From Methanolobus sp. (lineage in GTDB: Archaea > Halobacteriota > Methanosarcinia > Methanosarcinales > Methanosarcinaceae): a stretch of DNA of 35,035 nt. Positions within the stretch are counted from its first letter, which is position 1, and the number at the start of each line of letters is the position of its first letter. A program made the translations under genes and the position numbers. Below, in pieces: positions 27,537 to 34,806 of the stretch. The stretch spans positions 1-35,035 of the forward strand of contig JARVGJ010000024.1 in NCBI GenBank assembly GCA_029762595.1. Direction: 5' to 3'. The notes beneath the pieces were generated by a model. That model worked only from the letters and a program-made list of their open reading frames with translations, was not told the DNA's origin and did not search any database.

Positions 27537-27592
27537 AAATAAATAAATTAATAAATAAATTAATAAATAAATAAATTAATAAATAAATAAAC
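27537..27592. repeat. AT-only tandem repeat of AAATAAATTAAT units
   Basis: About 56 bases composed of imperfect copies of AAATAAATTAAT with AAAT slippage variants, and no G or C. It lies in the gap between the FilR1 regulator promoter and the zinc micro-protein genes. It probably arose by slippage; a role in DNA melting or as a poly-T terminator on the minus strand is possible. Confidence 0.8.
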
Positions 27593-27612
27593 CTAGTTTC
27601 AAATTCTCCCGG

Positions 27613-27738
27613 TCATACAGATATTGCACTGGTCATGCATCCGCATTTAGGACAGTAATATATGATATTCAGACCCAGCTTTTGTTTTTTCAATGTGCCT
27701 CTGCAATATGTGCAAGACCTTTGTACATCAATTTCCAT
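27613..27738 (-). CDS. 41-residue zinc-ribbon micro-protein (second of a coupled pair)
   Basis: ATG at 27738, stop TGA at 27613. The 41-residue product carries CTYC (9-12) and CPKC-GC (29-34), a typical zinc-ribbon knuckle pair about 16 residues apart. GGTGAG lies five bases before the ATG, and the start is only two bases after the stop of the 47-residue gene. I do not recognise a family. The regular start, ribosome binding site and coupling support a real gene despite its size. Confidence 0.7.
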   Translation of the reverse strand: MEIDVQRSCTYCRGTLKKQKLGLNIIYYCPKCGCMTSAISV

Positions 27739-27740
27739 TT

Positions 27741-27884
27741 TTACTCACCCATACACATTATTGAATCTAACCTTGCAGTGTTTTTCTTTGTCCAGTACCC
27801 ACATATCTTACAAATCTGTACATCCTTTTTATCATCCGTATGTAGTGCGTTATGACATTTCGGACATTTTTTCAATAAACCCAT
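27741..27884 (-). CDS. 47-residue zinc-ribbon micro-protein (first of a coupled pair)
   Basis: ATG at 27884, stop TAA at 27741. The 47-residue product carries CPKC (7-10) and CKICGYW (25-31), a zinc-ribbon pattern, plus a single cysteine near the end. GGGG is eight bases upstream and a TATA-like TTATTATATTGC (27936 to 27925) fits a leader of about 20 bases. Its stop is two bases from the ATG of the next micro-protein. Function unknown; such small zinc ribbons in archaea often contact nucleic acid or protein complexes. Confidence 0.7.
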   Translation of the reverse strand: MGLLKKCPKCHNALHTDDKKDVQICKICGYWTKKNTARLDSIMCMGE

Positions 27885-28297
27885 ATATGTATCCCCTTTT
27901 GTAGATCATATTGACAAATCTATGCAATATAATAAGGAAGATAGAAGGATGAGGCCTTATCATCCCTCTTCTTTCAAACCGCTTCGGGACATCGCAGTAT
28001 TTCCACTCCCTCATGTGTCCCTATGCATTCCTTTTGCCATTATACCACGTTTTTCATAGAAACCCCCGTTTCCAACCCGTGTGCATATGCGATTAAGATT
28101 TTAATAACATCCCAATCGCAATTCAGTAAAATATCATCCCTTGTATTTAAGGCAAATCGAATGAAATTTACAATTCCAGCTCAAATTATAAAGCTATTAT
28201 AATTTATAGCATCATTTAACCGGCAATTAAGCAGAAAGAACTGACTTTCGGATCAACAATAGCAAAGGATATATCAAATAATGCACTTGCATCCAAC
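27885..28297. other. Gene-free divergent region
   Basis: 413 bases between divergently transcribed genes. The left part holds the micro-protein promoter (27925-27936, minus). The right part holds A/T-rich sequence and ATATATC (about 28270-28276), about 26 bases before the mfnD ATG. The middle (27960-28180) shows no convincing reading frame: one short minus-strand frame is interrupted by TGA after nine codons. Confidence 0.6.
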
Positions 28298-28298
28298 A
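28268..28298 (+). promoter_or_regulatory. Possible leaderless promoter of mfnD
   Basis: GATATATC is centred about 26 bases before the mfnD ATG and no Shine-Dalgarno motif precedes the ATG. This is the geometry of a leaderless archaeal transcript. An alternative TATA-like TTATAATTTATA lies near 28196-28207 and would give a leader of about 70 bases. Confidence 0.4.
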
Positions 28299-29236
28299 TG
28301 AAGATACTGCTTGCAGAATATGCTACAGGAATAGGCCTGGATGGCACGCTTTTAAAAGAGGGGAAAGCCATGCTGAGCACTCTTGTCAATAGTTTTCAGT
28401 ATCTTGGACATGATGTGACCTATCTGACCGCAGGCAGTAAAATAAAAAACGGGAATCCGATCATCTCAGATAAAAAAACATTTGAGCAAGTGCTTGAAGA
28501 AGCTGCAAAAGAAAGTGATGCAGGTCTTGTAATAGGACCCGATGAACTCCTTGGAGACATGACAGACATAATTGAGAGGAATACTATCAACCTTGGTTGC
28601 CCGGCAGATACAGTAAGACTTTGTGCGGATAAACTCCTGTGCACGCAAAGACTTGAGCTGAATTCTATCTGCGTCCCAAAGATACTGGATCCAGCCCATG
28701 AAGGTAAATCAGTTATTAAACCAAGATATGGATGTGCATCCGAAGGGGTCAGACTAAAACTTTCAAACACTGGGGAAAATGCAAGGGAAAAAGAACAGGA
28801 CTGCATATCAACCGAATATGTCGAAGGTGAACATCTGAGTGTAAGCATTATATGTGGGCAGAGAACACTCCCCCTGAGTCTTAACAAACAGTTCATTGAC
28901 ATTATAGAATATAAGGGTGAAACGATATTTGATTACAAAGGTAATCAGGTACCATACAGAACAGAACACGAAGAAGAAATAATTCAGGTTGCTACCAGAA
29001 CTGTTGAAGCATTGGGATGTAACGGCTATGCAGGAGTCGACATAGTTTTTGGTGACAAGGCATATGTAATTGATGTAAACCCACGCCCCACAACAGCGAT
29101 AATTGGTCTTGTAAAGACCCTCAAAGCCGAGATAGGAGATCTTATACTAATGAATATGTTTGGAAGACTTCCGGAGTCTGTAAGCCTTGAGGGAGAATGT
29201 ACTTTCACAAAAGATGATATAGAGGACATCATATGA
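28298..29236 (+). CDS. mfnD: MfnD, tyramine-L-glutamate ligase (ATP-grasp)
   Basis: 312-residue ATP-grasp ligase. The lysine-containing SVIKPRYGCASEGVRLK segment (nucleotide binding) and the metal-site segment GYAGVDIVFGDKAYVIDVNP with RPTTA are clear. In methanofuran synthesis MfnD joins glutamate to tyramine through the gamma-carboxyl. The identification is strengthened by mfnF and mfnE directly downstream. The stop overlaps the mfnF start (ATGA). Confidence 0.9.
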   Translation: MKILLAEYATGIGLDGTLLKEGKAMLSTLVNSFQYLGHDVTYLTAGSKIKNGNPIISDKKTFEQVLEEAAKESDAGLVIGPDELLGDMTDIIERNTINLGCPADTVRLCADKLLCTQRLELNSICVPKILDPAHEGKSVIKPRYGCASEGVRLKLSNTGENAREKEQDCISTEYVEGEHLSVSIICGQRTLPLSLNKQFIDIIEYKGETIFDYKGNQVPYRTEHEEEIIQVATRTVEALGCNGYAGVDIVFGDKAYVIDVNPRPTTAIIGLVKTLKAEIGDLILMNMFGRLPESVSLEGECTFTKDDIEDII

Positions 29237-30228
29237 GAATAATAGGTATCGATATTGGTGGTGCCAATACAAAAATAGCATCTTCTGACGGGGAGATTAT
29301 CGAGCTGCATTATATACCGTTGTGGAAAGACACAACATTGCCTTCATCCCTTGAAGACATTGCAGATAAGCTGCGACCTGATAGGGTCTGTGTGGTCATG
29401 ACCGGGGAGCTTGCCGATTGTTTTGAAGATAAGCTTCAAGGAATTGAATTTATCATGAGTTCTGTGAACAATGCCTTTGATTGCGAGGTGAAATATATCA
29501 ATAGTCGTGGGGATTTTTATGAGAGCTCTGAAAATATTCGAGATCTTGCTGCTGCAAACTGGGCAGCCTCAACAAGGCTGATAGGGACTGAGATCGGCGA
29601 CTGTATGTTTGTAGATGTTGGAAGCACCACCAGTGACATTATTCCCATAAAGAATGGAATACACCTTGCAGGACTAACGGATTTTTCCAGACTTATCCGT
29701 AAAGAATTGTTCTATGCAGGGATACTCAGGACAAACCTTGCATTCCTCCTTGAAAAAGTAAATGTTGCAGATGGTGATTGTAATATTGCATCCGAACTTT
29801 TCTCCACGACTGCGGATGCATATCTTCTGCTGGGAGACATATCCGAGGAGATATATACATGCGATACGGCTGATGGTGCCGGTAAAACAAGAAAAGAAGC
29901 CATGAGGAGACTGGCACGTATTGTCTGTGCAGATCTTACGGAAATATCCACAGATGAGTTGCAAAATATTGCCCGGCAGGTTAAAGAAAGACAAGTTGAA
30001 CTTTTAAGTGAGTCCATAGATATAGTTGCTAAAAGAAATAACCTAAACAGAATTGTCTCTGCCGGCATTGGGGAGTTCCTTATAGAAGAAGTTGCGGATA
30101 AACTTGGATTTGAATATATATCTGTTGCCCGAAAATGGGGATCTGATATCTCAAAAGTATTTCCAGCATATGCTGCAGCAAAAATCATGGAGAATGAACT
30201 GATGATGCTCAAATCAAGAAAAGAATAA
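29233..30228 (+). CDS. mfnF: MfnF, methanofuran intermediate (furanmethanamine) synthase
   Basis: 331-residue protein of the hydantoinase/oxoprolinase-like (actin-fold) group. The two phosphate-binding motifs are IGIDIGGANTKIA at the N-terminus and CMFVDVGSTTSDIIPI about residue 134. MfnF condenses the furan phosphate made by MfnB/C/E with gamma-glutamyl-tyramine made by MfnD. It overlaps mfnD by four bases and ends 43 bases before mfnE. Confidence 0.92.
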   Translation: MRIIGIDIGGANTKIASSDGEIIELHYIPLWKDTTLPSSLEDIADKLRPDRVCVVMTGELADCFEDKLQGIEFIMSSVNNAFDCEVKYINSRGDFYESSENIRDLAAANWAASTRLIGTEIGDCMFVDVGSTTSDIIPIKNGIHLAGLTDFSRLIRKELFYAGILRTNLAFLLEKVNVADGDCNIASELFSTTADAYLLLGDISEEIYTCDTADGAGKTRKEAMRRLARIVCADLTEISTDELQNIARQVKERQVELLSESIDIVAKRNNLNRIVSAGIGEFLIEEVADKLGFEYISVARKWGSDISKVFPAYAAAKIMENELMMLKSRKE

Positions 30229-30271
30229 GTGACAAAGACATATATTATAAAAAGAAGAAGTGTGAGCGAAT

Positions 30272-30901
30272 ATGAGAGCCGTTGTTAAAATAGGTGGAAG
30301 TCTCCTCAAAAGATCCCCGTCGATCATACGAACACTCCAATATTATCTAGGAGGAGATGATTCAGAATACAGCATATTGATAGTTCCGGGAGGAGGAATG
30401 TTTGCAGATTCTATTCGTAAGATATGCGAAAAATATTCAGTTGGAGATGATGCAGCACATTGGATGGCTGTTCTTTCCATGGAACAATATGCTTACTACA
30501 TGATAGACAAGACAGGAGCAAAGTCTGTTGAAACTTTTGCAGATGTGTCAGGAGTTTCTGTGCTGTTACCTTACAGAATATTAAAAGATAGTGACACGCT
30601 AGCCCATTCGTGGAAGGTTACCGCAGATACTATTGCAGCATGGGTTGCCAAAGAAACAGGATCACGTTTTATCAAAGTAACAGATGTGGACGGAATAATT
30701 GCAGATGACATTGTACAGGAAAGGATGACAGCAGAGGAACTATCAAAGATGGAAGTTACATGTGTTGACAGCTCAATGCCCGTTTTTCTGATGGAGAACA
30801 AGATGGATTGCATCGTGGTTAATGGGAGATATCCTGAAAGGGTAATAGATGCAGTTATAGGGGAAAATGTAGTAGGTACGTATATCAAGGGGAATATTTA
30901 A
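30272..30901 (+). CDS. mfnE: MfnE, [5-(aminomethyl)furan-3-yl]methyl phosphate kinase
   Basis: 209-residue amino-acid-kinase-fold protein: VVKIGGSLLKRS at the N-terminus, LIVPGGGMFADSIR near 40-55, and FIKVTDVDGIIADDI near 135-150. MfnE adds a second phosphate to the aminomethylfuran phosphate so that MfnF can use it. A possible separate promoter (ATATATTATAAAAAG, about 30240-30254) lies in the short gap after mfnF; GTGAG precedes the ATG. Confidence 0.9.
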   Translation: MRAVVKIGGSLLKRSPSIIRTLQYYLGGDDSEYSILIVPGGGMFADSIRKICEKYSVGDDAAHWMAVLSMEQYAYYMIDKTGAKSVETFADVSGVSVLLPYRILKDSDTLAHSWKVTADTIAAWVAKETGSRFIKVTDVDGIIADDIVQERMTAEELSKMEVTCVDSSMPVFLMENKMDCIVVNGRYPERVIDAVIGENVVGTYIKGNI

Positions 30902-30951
30902 ATTAGATACTGATTATGTACTGGAATCATCAACATGCTGATTTTTCAGTG

Positions 30952-30960
30952 TTTATATTA
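30952..30960 (+). promoter_or_regulatory. Promoter of the zinc protein-aEF1B operon
   Basis: TTTATATTA matches the archaeal TATA consensus; the start would be near 30983, just before AAGGAG (30990-30994) of the zinc protein gene. Confidence 0.55.
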
Positions 30961-31001
30961 ATAGATTACCCGTAAACCATTTCATAATAAGGAGATTCTA
31001 A

Positions 31002-31169
31002 ATGGCAAATAAAGTCGAAAATTGCACCACATGCAAAAAGAACCTTGTGGAAACCGGCTATGTACGTTTCCCATGCCCTGTTTGTGGTACCGAGCTTGGA
31101 AGATGTATAAGCTGCAGACAGCAGAGCAACCCATATAAATGCCCGAAATGCGGCTTTGTAGGAGCATGA
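31002..31169 (+). CDS. Small zinc-finger protein with four CxxC motifs (HVO_2753 type)
   Basis: 55 residues from ATG 31002 to TGA 31169. Four motifs of the CxxC type follow each other: CTTC, CPVCG, CISC and CPKCG, enough for two zinc sites. It matches the archaeal HVO_2753-like zinc-finger family, usually found next to the gene for EF-1 beta as here. GGAG lies before the start. Its stop is ten bases before aef1b with the ribosome binding site in between. A role in translation or stress response is inferred from context only. Confidence 0.88.
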   Translation: MANKVENCTTCKKNLVETGYVRFPCPVCGTELGRCISCRQQSNPYKCPKCGFVGA

Positions 31170-31179
31170 GGTGAGCTAA

Positions 31180-31449
31180 ATGGGAGAAGTTGCAGCAACG
31201 ATCAAGATAATGCCTGTTGACGTAGATACAGATCTTGAAGAGCTTAAAGATAAACTGATAGCAGTATTGCCCGAGGGAGCAGAGTACGGCACCCACAAGT
31301 TCGAACCTATAGCTTTTGGACTGAAAGCCATTATCATGGTAGTAATTGTAGGGGATCTTGAAGGAGGCACCGAATCTGTAGAAGAGGCTTTCGCATCAGT
31401 CGAAGGTGCTGAAAGCGTAACAGTAACAGAAGTCGGAAGACCTGTTTAA
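31180..31449 (+). CDS. ef1b: Archaeal elongation factor 1-beta (aEF-1B)
   Basis: 89 residues, the usual length of the archaeal factor, which is just the guanine-exchange domain. Recognisable parts are VAATIKIMPVDVDTDLEEL, the core PIAFGLKAIIMVVIVGD and the end VEGAESVTVTEVGRPV. It exchanges GDP for GTP on EF-1 alpha during protein synthesis. AGGTGAG lies upstream of the ATG. T-tracts follow the stop. Confidence 0.95.
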   Translation: MGEVAATIKIMPVDVDTDLEELKDKLIAVLPEGAEYGTHKFEPIAFGLKAIIMVVIVGDLEGGTESVEEAFASVEGAESVTVTEVGRPV

Positions 31450-31451
31450 AC

Positions 31452-31468
31452 CCTTTTTTTCTTTTTTT
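31452..31468 (+). terminator. Poly-T terminator after aef1b
   Basis: Two runs of seven T separated by one C follow the stop codon; the stop itself lies in the palindrome GTTTAAAC (31444-31451). Confidence 0.6.
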
Positions 31469-31511
31469 GATTTTTGTATTCCCTATTCACCAGATCAATT
31501 CAATTATTCCT

Positions 31512-31583
31512 GGGCTCGTAGATCAGGGGGAGATCGTTACGTTCGCAACGTAAAGGCCGCGGGTTCAAATCCCGCCGGGTCCA
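31512..31583 (+). tRNA. tRNA-Ala (anticodon CGC)
   Basis: The 72 bases fold into a full cloverleaf: acceptor GGGCTCG with CGGGTCC, including G3-U70 as in alanine tRNAs; D stem GATC/GATC; anticodon stem TTACG/CGTAA around loop TTCGCAA, anticodon CGC reading GCG; T stem GCGGG/CCCGC with loop TTCAAAT. The discriminator base is A and the 3' CCA is not encoded. No intron. Confidence 0.95.
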
Positions 31584-31638
31584 CATCAGATTACTTCGAC
31601 AATTCTTATCAAGAAATGGGAGAATATGAAGCATAGTT

Positions 31639-31647
31639 TTTTATATG
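31639..31647 (+). promoter_or_regulatory. Promoter of the RGG protein and its leader (TATA box)
   Basis: TTTTATATG within a run of T. The predicted start, near 31670, coincides with the beginning of the first long-range stem of the leader. Confidence 0.5.
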
Positions 31648-31669
31648 TATGTACCCTAATGGGAAATTG

Positions 31670-31940
31670 ACAGTTAACTTACTTGCGGGTTAGGAAAGGG
31701 AGAATTCCATTTGGCTACTTCTTTTAGGTTAATTGCTAAACAAAGAGTGCATCGTATAGATTGCGGGATAAAGGTTCCCGTCTCAATAGAAACTGCTACA
31801 GAATCACTGCCCGTGTATTATTGAAATATGGTATTTCCGGGTTTGTGAACTCGTTCCGGCTGCAAAAATTGTAGACTTGGTAAGAATCAGAATGAACGGA
31901 TCGTGCGAATAATCTTAACCCGAAGTTAGGCGTCAAGAAC
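31670..31940 (+). ncRNA. Probable structured 5' leader RNA of the RGG/CxxC protein
   Basis: The stretch between tRNA-Ala and the RGG gene has no reading frame but shows RNA-like structure. CTTGCGGGTTA (31683-31693) pairs with TAACCCGAAG (31917-31926) apart from one bulged G, and the pairing can continue outward past one mismatch, closing a domain of about 240 bases. Inside, CGGGA (31764-31768) pairs with TCCCG (31776-31780) and is framed by ATTG (31760-31763) and CAAT (31784-31787). Near 31838-31859, CCGG...CCGG encloses GGGTT-TGTG-AACTC. AAAGGAAA then precedes the RGG gene. It does not look like RNase P, SRP or 5S RNA. It could be a regulatory leader, for instance temperature-responsive, or a free ncRNA. 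Confidence 0.5.
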
Positions 31941-31962
31941 AAACAACAAAGGAAAATCAAAC

Positions 31963-32229
31963 ATGAGAGACAATAAAAGCGGTGGCTTCAGAGGCGGTTC
32001 AAGAGAAGGGAACAACAGAAACGATGGTGGTTACAGAGGTGGCGCAAGAGGCGGAAGCGGACCCCGCGGTGGCGGAGGCGGAGGTTTCAGGCCAAGTGGA
32101 CCACGAGAGATGCACAAGGCAACCTGTTCAGACTGTGGCCAGGAAACAGAAGTACCTTTTGTACCTTCCGGCGAAAGACCCGTATACTGCAGAGAGTGCT
32201 TCCAGAAACACAGACCTAAGAGATATTAG
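31963..32229 (+). CDS. RGG-repeat protein with CxxC-x17-CxxC zinc ribbon
   Basis: 88 residues. The first 45 are Gly/Arg-rich with FRGG, YRGG, ARGG and PRGG repeats, an RNA-binding tail of low complexity. The C-terminal part has C55-x2-C58, 17 residues and C76-x2-C79 (CSDCGQ and YCRECF), the CxxC-x17-CxxC domain common in methanosarcinal proteins, then a basic end HRPKRY. It is most likely a nucleic-acid-binding protein, perhaps an RNA chaperone. AAAGGAAA upstream of the ATG serves as ribosome binding site. The long leader suggests post-transcriptional control. Confidence 0.88.
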   Translation: MRDNKSGGFRGGSREGNNRNDGGYRGGARGGSGPRGGGGGGFRPSGPREMHKATCSDCGQETEVPFVPSGERPVYCRECFQKHRPKRY

Positions 32230-32278
32230 GCCCATACCGTCCGCTATTCAACAAAATAACAAATATATATATATCAGC

Positions 32279-32321
32279 GGCAAAGCATTTTTCAGCTTTG
32301 CCCGGAATTTTTAGAAATTCC
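32279..32321 (+). terminator. Tandem hairpins between convergent genes
   Basis: GGCAAAGC (32279-32286) pairs with GCTTTGCC (32295-32302), and two bases further GGAATTT (32304-32310) pairs with AAATTCC (32315-32321). Each works on either strand; a T run (32340-32346) follows on the plus strand. The pair probably ends both the RGG transcript and the convergent regulator transcript. Just before them is an alternating AT run (about 32262-32274). Confidence 0.6.
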
Positions 32322-32344
32322 AAAGAGATTTCGTATTTCATTTT

Positions 32345-33106
32345 TTAACTATCATCAACAGGAATTAAATCAGTATAGATGCTGTTAACAGCTTCCATTA
32401 CTTTGAAACCCTTAGCAGTGATCATATAATCACCCCTTTCATGCCGCTGGATTATCATACCTTTATCTGCGAGTTTCTGGAGATGGAAAAGCAGATTTCC
32501 ACCCCTCAGACCTGTCAGGCCCGAAAGAGCAGAAAAACTTTTAGTTTCACCAGAAATGGCCTTCAATATATCGAAACGTTTTTGGTGACATAACGGATCA
32601 AGGATATCATCAACAACTACCTGTGATGGAAGTTTACTTATATCCTGCCTTTTTCCCTTGTTGGTCTCATATATTTTCATGGATCGCATGAGAGTTACCT
32701 GCCCGGACAATATGTCAGAAGCCTCTGCAAAGCATATATCACATTTGTCGTATGGCACCATTGTCCGAAGCTTTTTCAGTTCAAGGCGGTTCTCTTCTAT
32801 AGATGCCTCAGTTACCGAGCCATGCTTGATGAGCCCTGCGTTGTTTTGTAATACGTTTGAAAGAAGGTTTTTGCACTCCCCACGCATCTCACAGTTTTTC
32901 ACCATGTTCTTTTCAAGCCCCCTGCCCACATCCTCCATGAGATGCCGGACAATTGTCCCGGAATAATTATCCTTAAGGGCTGTAACCACCGAATCCAGAT
33001 GCTGGTGATTTGCAGATTCGATAAATGACCTTATATCGTTGTGAATATCAGATAGCTTATGCTTTATGTCAGACAGTTCTGACTCATAGTCCTGTTCTTG
33101 CATCAT
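32345..33106 (-). CDS. Winged-helix regulator with cysteine-containing N-terminal region
   Basis: 253 residues from ATG 33106. The N-terminal 60 residues look like coiled coil. A middle region has five or six cysteines (NCEMRGECKN, YDKCDICFAE), perhaps a metal or redox sensor. The C-terminal 85 residues are an ArsR-like winged helix (CHQKRFDILKAISGETKSFS, LLFHLQKLADKGMI). A longer frame starts at 33157, but ATG 33106 has TTTTTAAAT (33136 to 33128, minus strand) centred 26 bases upstream and no ribosome binding site, which fits a leaderless mRNA. Target unknown. Confidence 0.85.
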   Translation of the reverse strand: MMQEQDYESELSDIKHKLSDIHNDIRSFIESANHQHLDSVVTALKDNYSGTIVRHLMEDVGRGLEKNMVKNCEMRGECKNLLSNVLQNNAGLIKHGSVTEASIEENRLELKKLRTMVPYDKCDICFAEASDILSGQVTLMRSMKIYETNKGKRQDISKLPSQVVVDDILDPLCHQKRFDILKAISGETKSFSALSGLTGLRGGNLLFHLQKLADKGMIIQRHERGDYMITAKGFKVMEAVNSIYTDLIPVDDS

Positions 33107-33127
33107 AAAATAAAATAATCGGCAATC

Positions 33128-33136
33128 ATTTAAAAA
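33128..33136 (-). promoter_or_regulatory. Leaderless promoter of the winged-helix regulator
   Basis: TATA-like ATTTAAAAA on the plus strand (TTTTTAAAT on the minus strand) lies at the right distance to start transcription at the ATG itself (33106). Confidence 0.5.
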
Positions 33137-33312
33137 GGTTTTTGCAAAATACACCATAGTTATTTAGATATATTTGATTGTAGCAAGTATAATACAATGC
33201 CTATTAAGTATATATCAGAAACTGTCATATAAGATATTGCTGAAACACTCCGGAGAAAACAATAAAAGCAGCATCAAAACCTTTATGTGAAAGAATAAAA
33301 GGAGAGAACCTA

Positions 33313-33552
33313 ATGAGCGTAAAAGAAGACATTCACAGCCAGATAGTCGGCGGATTTGCAAATGCAACCTTCCCCATTAACACACCTGAAAAAATGCTTA
33401 CTGCATTCCCCGCAGGAGCAGATACTACATGCAGATCAGGAGATGTTTCTGTGACAGCAGGAGAAGCAGGAGGATTGCTTAAGGAGAGCGACTTCCCTTT
33501 CAAAAGTGCAAAAGAAGTAGCAGACGTAATCGTTGAAAGGGCCGGACTATAA
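33313..33552 (+). CDS. MTH865-family small protein
   Basis: 79 residues matching the MTH865 family of methanogens throughout: SVKEDIHSQIVGGFANATFP, then INTPEKMLTAFPAGADTTC and the C-terminal DFPFKSAKEVADVIVERAGL. A structure is known for the Methanothermobacter member (EF-hand-like helical fold) but, as far as I know, no function. AAGGAGAG precedes the ATG. It is a single-gene unit with a hairpin around the stop codon. Confidence 0.93.
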   Translation: MSVKEDIHSQIVGGFANATFPINTPEKMLTAFPAGADTTCRSGDVSVTAGEAGGLLKESDFPFKSAKEVADVIVERAGL

Positions 33553-33560
33553 GCCCTTTC
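33535..33560 (+). terminator. Terminator hairpin around the stop codon of the MTH865-family gene
   Basis: GAAAGGGC (33535-33542) and GCCCTTTC (33553-33560) form a perfect 8-bp stem; the TAA stop (33550-33552) lies at the 3' side of the loop. CACTTTTATTTC follows. Confidence 0.6.
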
Positions 33561-33641
33561 ATCACTTTTATTTCTATGTAGATATTACCCTTATTTTTAT
33601 CACCCATGCATTTTAAAGTTCACTACTGTCACATACTATAG

Positions 33642-33712
33642 GTATCCCAATCCCTCCTGCCTGAATTATGTCAAAACGTTTTTTTAATATAAAACAGATT
33701 CAATTGGGATAC
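33642..33712 (+). promoter_or_regulatory. Antiporter promoter flanked by a perfect 10-bp inverted repeat
   Basis: GTATCCCAAT (33642-33651) and ATTGGGATAC (33703-33712) are exact inverted copies. Between them is the TATA-like TTTTAATATAAAAC (about 33680-33693), centred some 26 bases before the antiporter ATG at 33715, which suggests a leaderless start, although GGGA could also serve as a short ribosome binding site. The repeat looks like paired operator half-sites around the promoter. Confidence 0.45.
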
Positions 33713-33714
33713 AA

Positions 33715-34737
33715 ATGGCAAGCAACATGGATCTGACATTGTTTACTGACATTGAAATAATCTTTGGGTTATCTATATTGATACTACTTCTATTCCACAG
33801 GGTCAGATTATCTCCTGTTCTTGGGTTCCTTGTGACTGGAATGATAGCAGGGCCACATATGCTTGGTATCATCAATGAAGTGGAACAGGTAGAGATACTT
33901 GCAGAGATAGGAATTATCCTGCTCTTGTTCACAATAGGTGTTGAGATGTCCATTAAAGAACTATGGGACATCAAGAGATTCGTATTGGTAGGTGGAGGCC
34001 TGCAGGTAGCGATAACTACTGCACTGGTGTATTACATATCCCTTTATATAGGACACAGCCCCAGTACTGCTCTTTTCCTGGGATTTCTTGTATCCCTCAG
34101 CAGCACTGCCATTGTTCTCAAATTACTTCAGGAAAAGGGAGAAACATACACACCCTACGGCAAAATATCCCTTGGTATACTCATATTCCAGGACATTGTC
34201 ATTGTCCCCATGATACTCCTGACACCCATACTGGCCGGCGTGCCATCCACTTCCGGTGACAGTGCCACCATGTTCCTTCTAAAAGGGCTTGGGATCATGC
34301 TGTTTGTAATTATCAGTGCAAGATGGATAATGCCTGCACTGCTTTTCAGAATAGCTAAGACAAGGAACAGGGAACTTTTCCTTTTGACCATCCTGTTCAC
34401 GGTCTTTGGGACAGCATGGCTTACATCCGAAGCAGGCCTTTCACTGGCCCTTGGAGCATTCCTGGCAGGACTGATAATATCAGAGTCGGAGTATAGTCAC
34501 CAGGCGATAGGAAATATGATGCCTTTCAAGGATGTATTCATAAGCTTCTTTTTCGTATCCATTGGAATGCTGATGGATGTCAGTTTCTTCCTGGGGAATG
34601 TCACCGTCCTTCTTGCACTTGCAGCTGTAGTCATATTACTGAAATCCATGACATCAGGGCTTGTTACATTCATACTGGGCTATCCGCTCAGGACAACGAT
34701 CATAACCGGACTTCATGTGTCATCGGTTAAGACATAA
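33715..34737 (+). pseudogene. Kef-type Na+/K+:H+ antiporter (CPA2), truncated by an insertion sequence
   Basis: The frame encodes 340 residues. About 333 belong to a CPA2 antiporter with ten or so membrane helices; typical pieces are SPVLGFLVTGMIAGPHMLGI, ILLLFTIGVEMS, SLSSTAIVLKLL and SLALGAFLAGLIISES. The family normally continues after GYPLRTTIITGL with a segment like AQIGEFSF, two or three more helices and often a C-terminal RCK domain. Here the homology stops at about 34713 and seven unrelated residues lead to a stop inside a transposable element. The protein lacks the last helices and is probably non-functional. The remainder of the gene should lie beyond the element, outside the window. 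Confidence 0.82.
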
Positions 34738-34806
34738 AAAGAGTCAGATGCTACTGTTTTTTCAATATAAACGATTTTGACTGGATTTCTACCCTATACC
34801 TAGTTA

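Noticed and set aside
27537-27592. AT repeat as a CRISPR array or replication origin
   Set aside because: Units are 12-16 bases of A and T only, with no spacers; no origin-binding boxes or cdc6/orc1 gene are nearby. Slippage repeat is the simplest reading.
27960-28060. Further micro-protein on the minus strand (MAKGMHRDT...)
   Set aside because: The frame stops with TGA after nine codons and the continuation has no cysteine pattern or coupling; no support for a gene.
31670-31940. RNase P RNA or SRP RNA between tRNA-Ala and the RGG gene
   Set aside because: Conserved elements of these RNAs (such as the GGAAAGUCC-type region of RNase P or the SRP S-domain tetraloop motifs) are not seen, so I list it only as a structured leader or unknown ncRNA.
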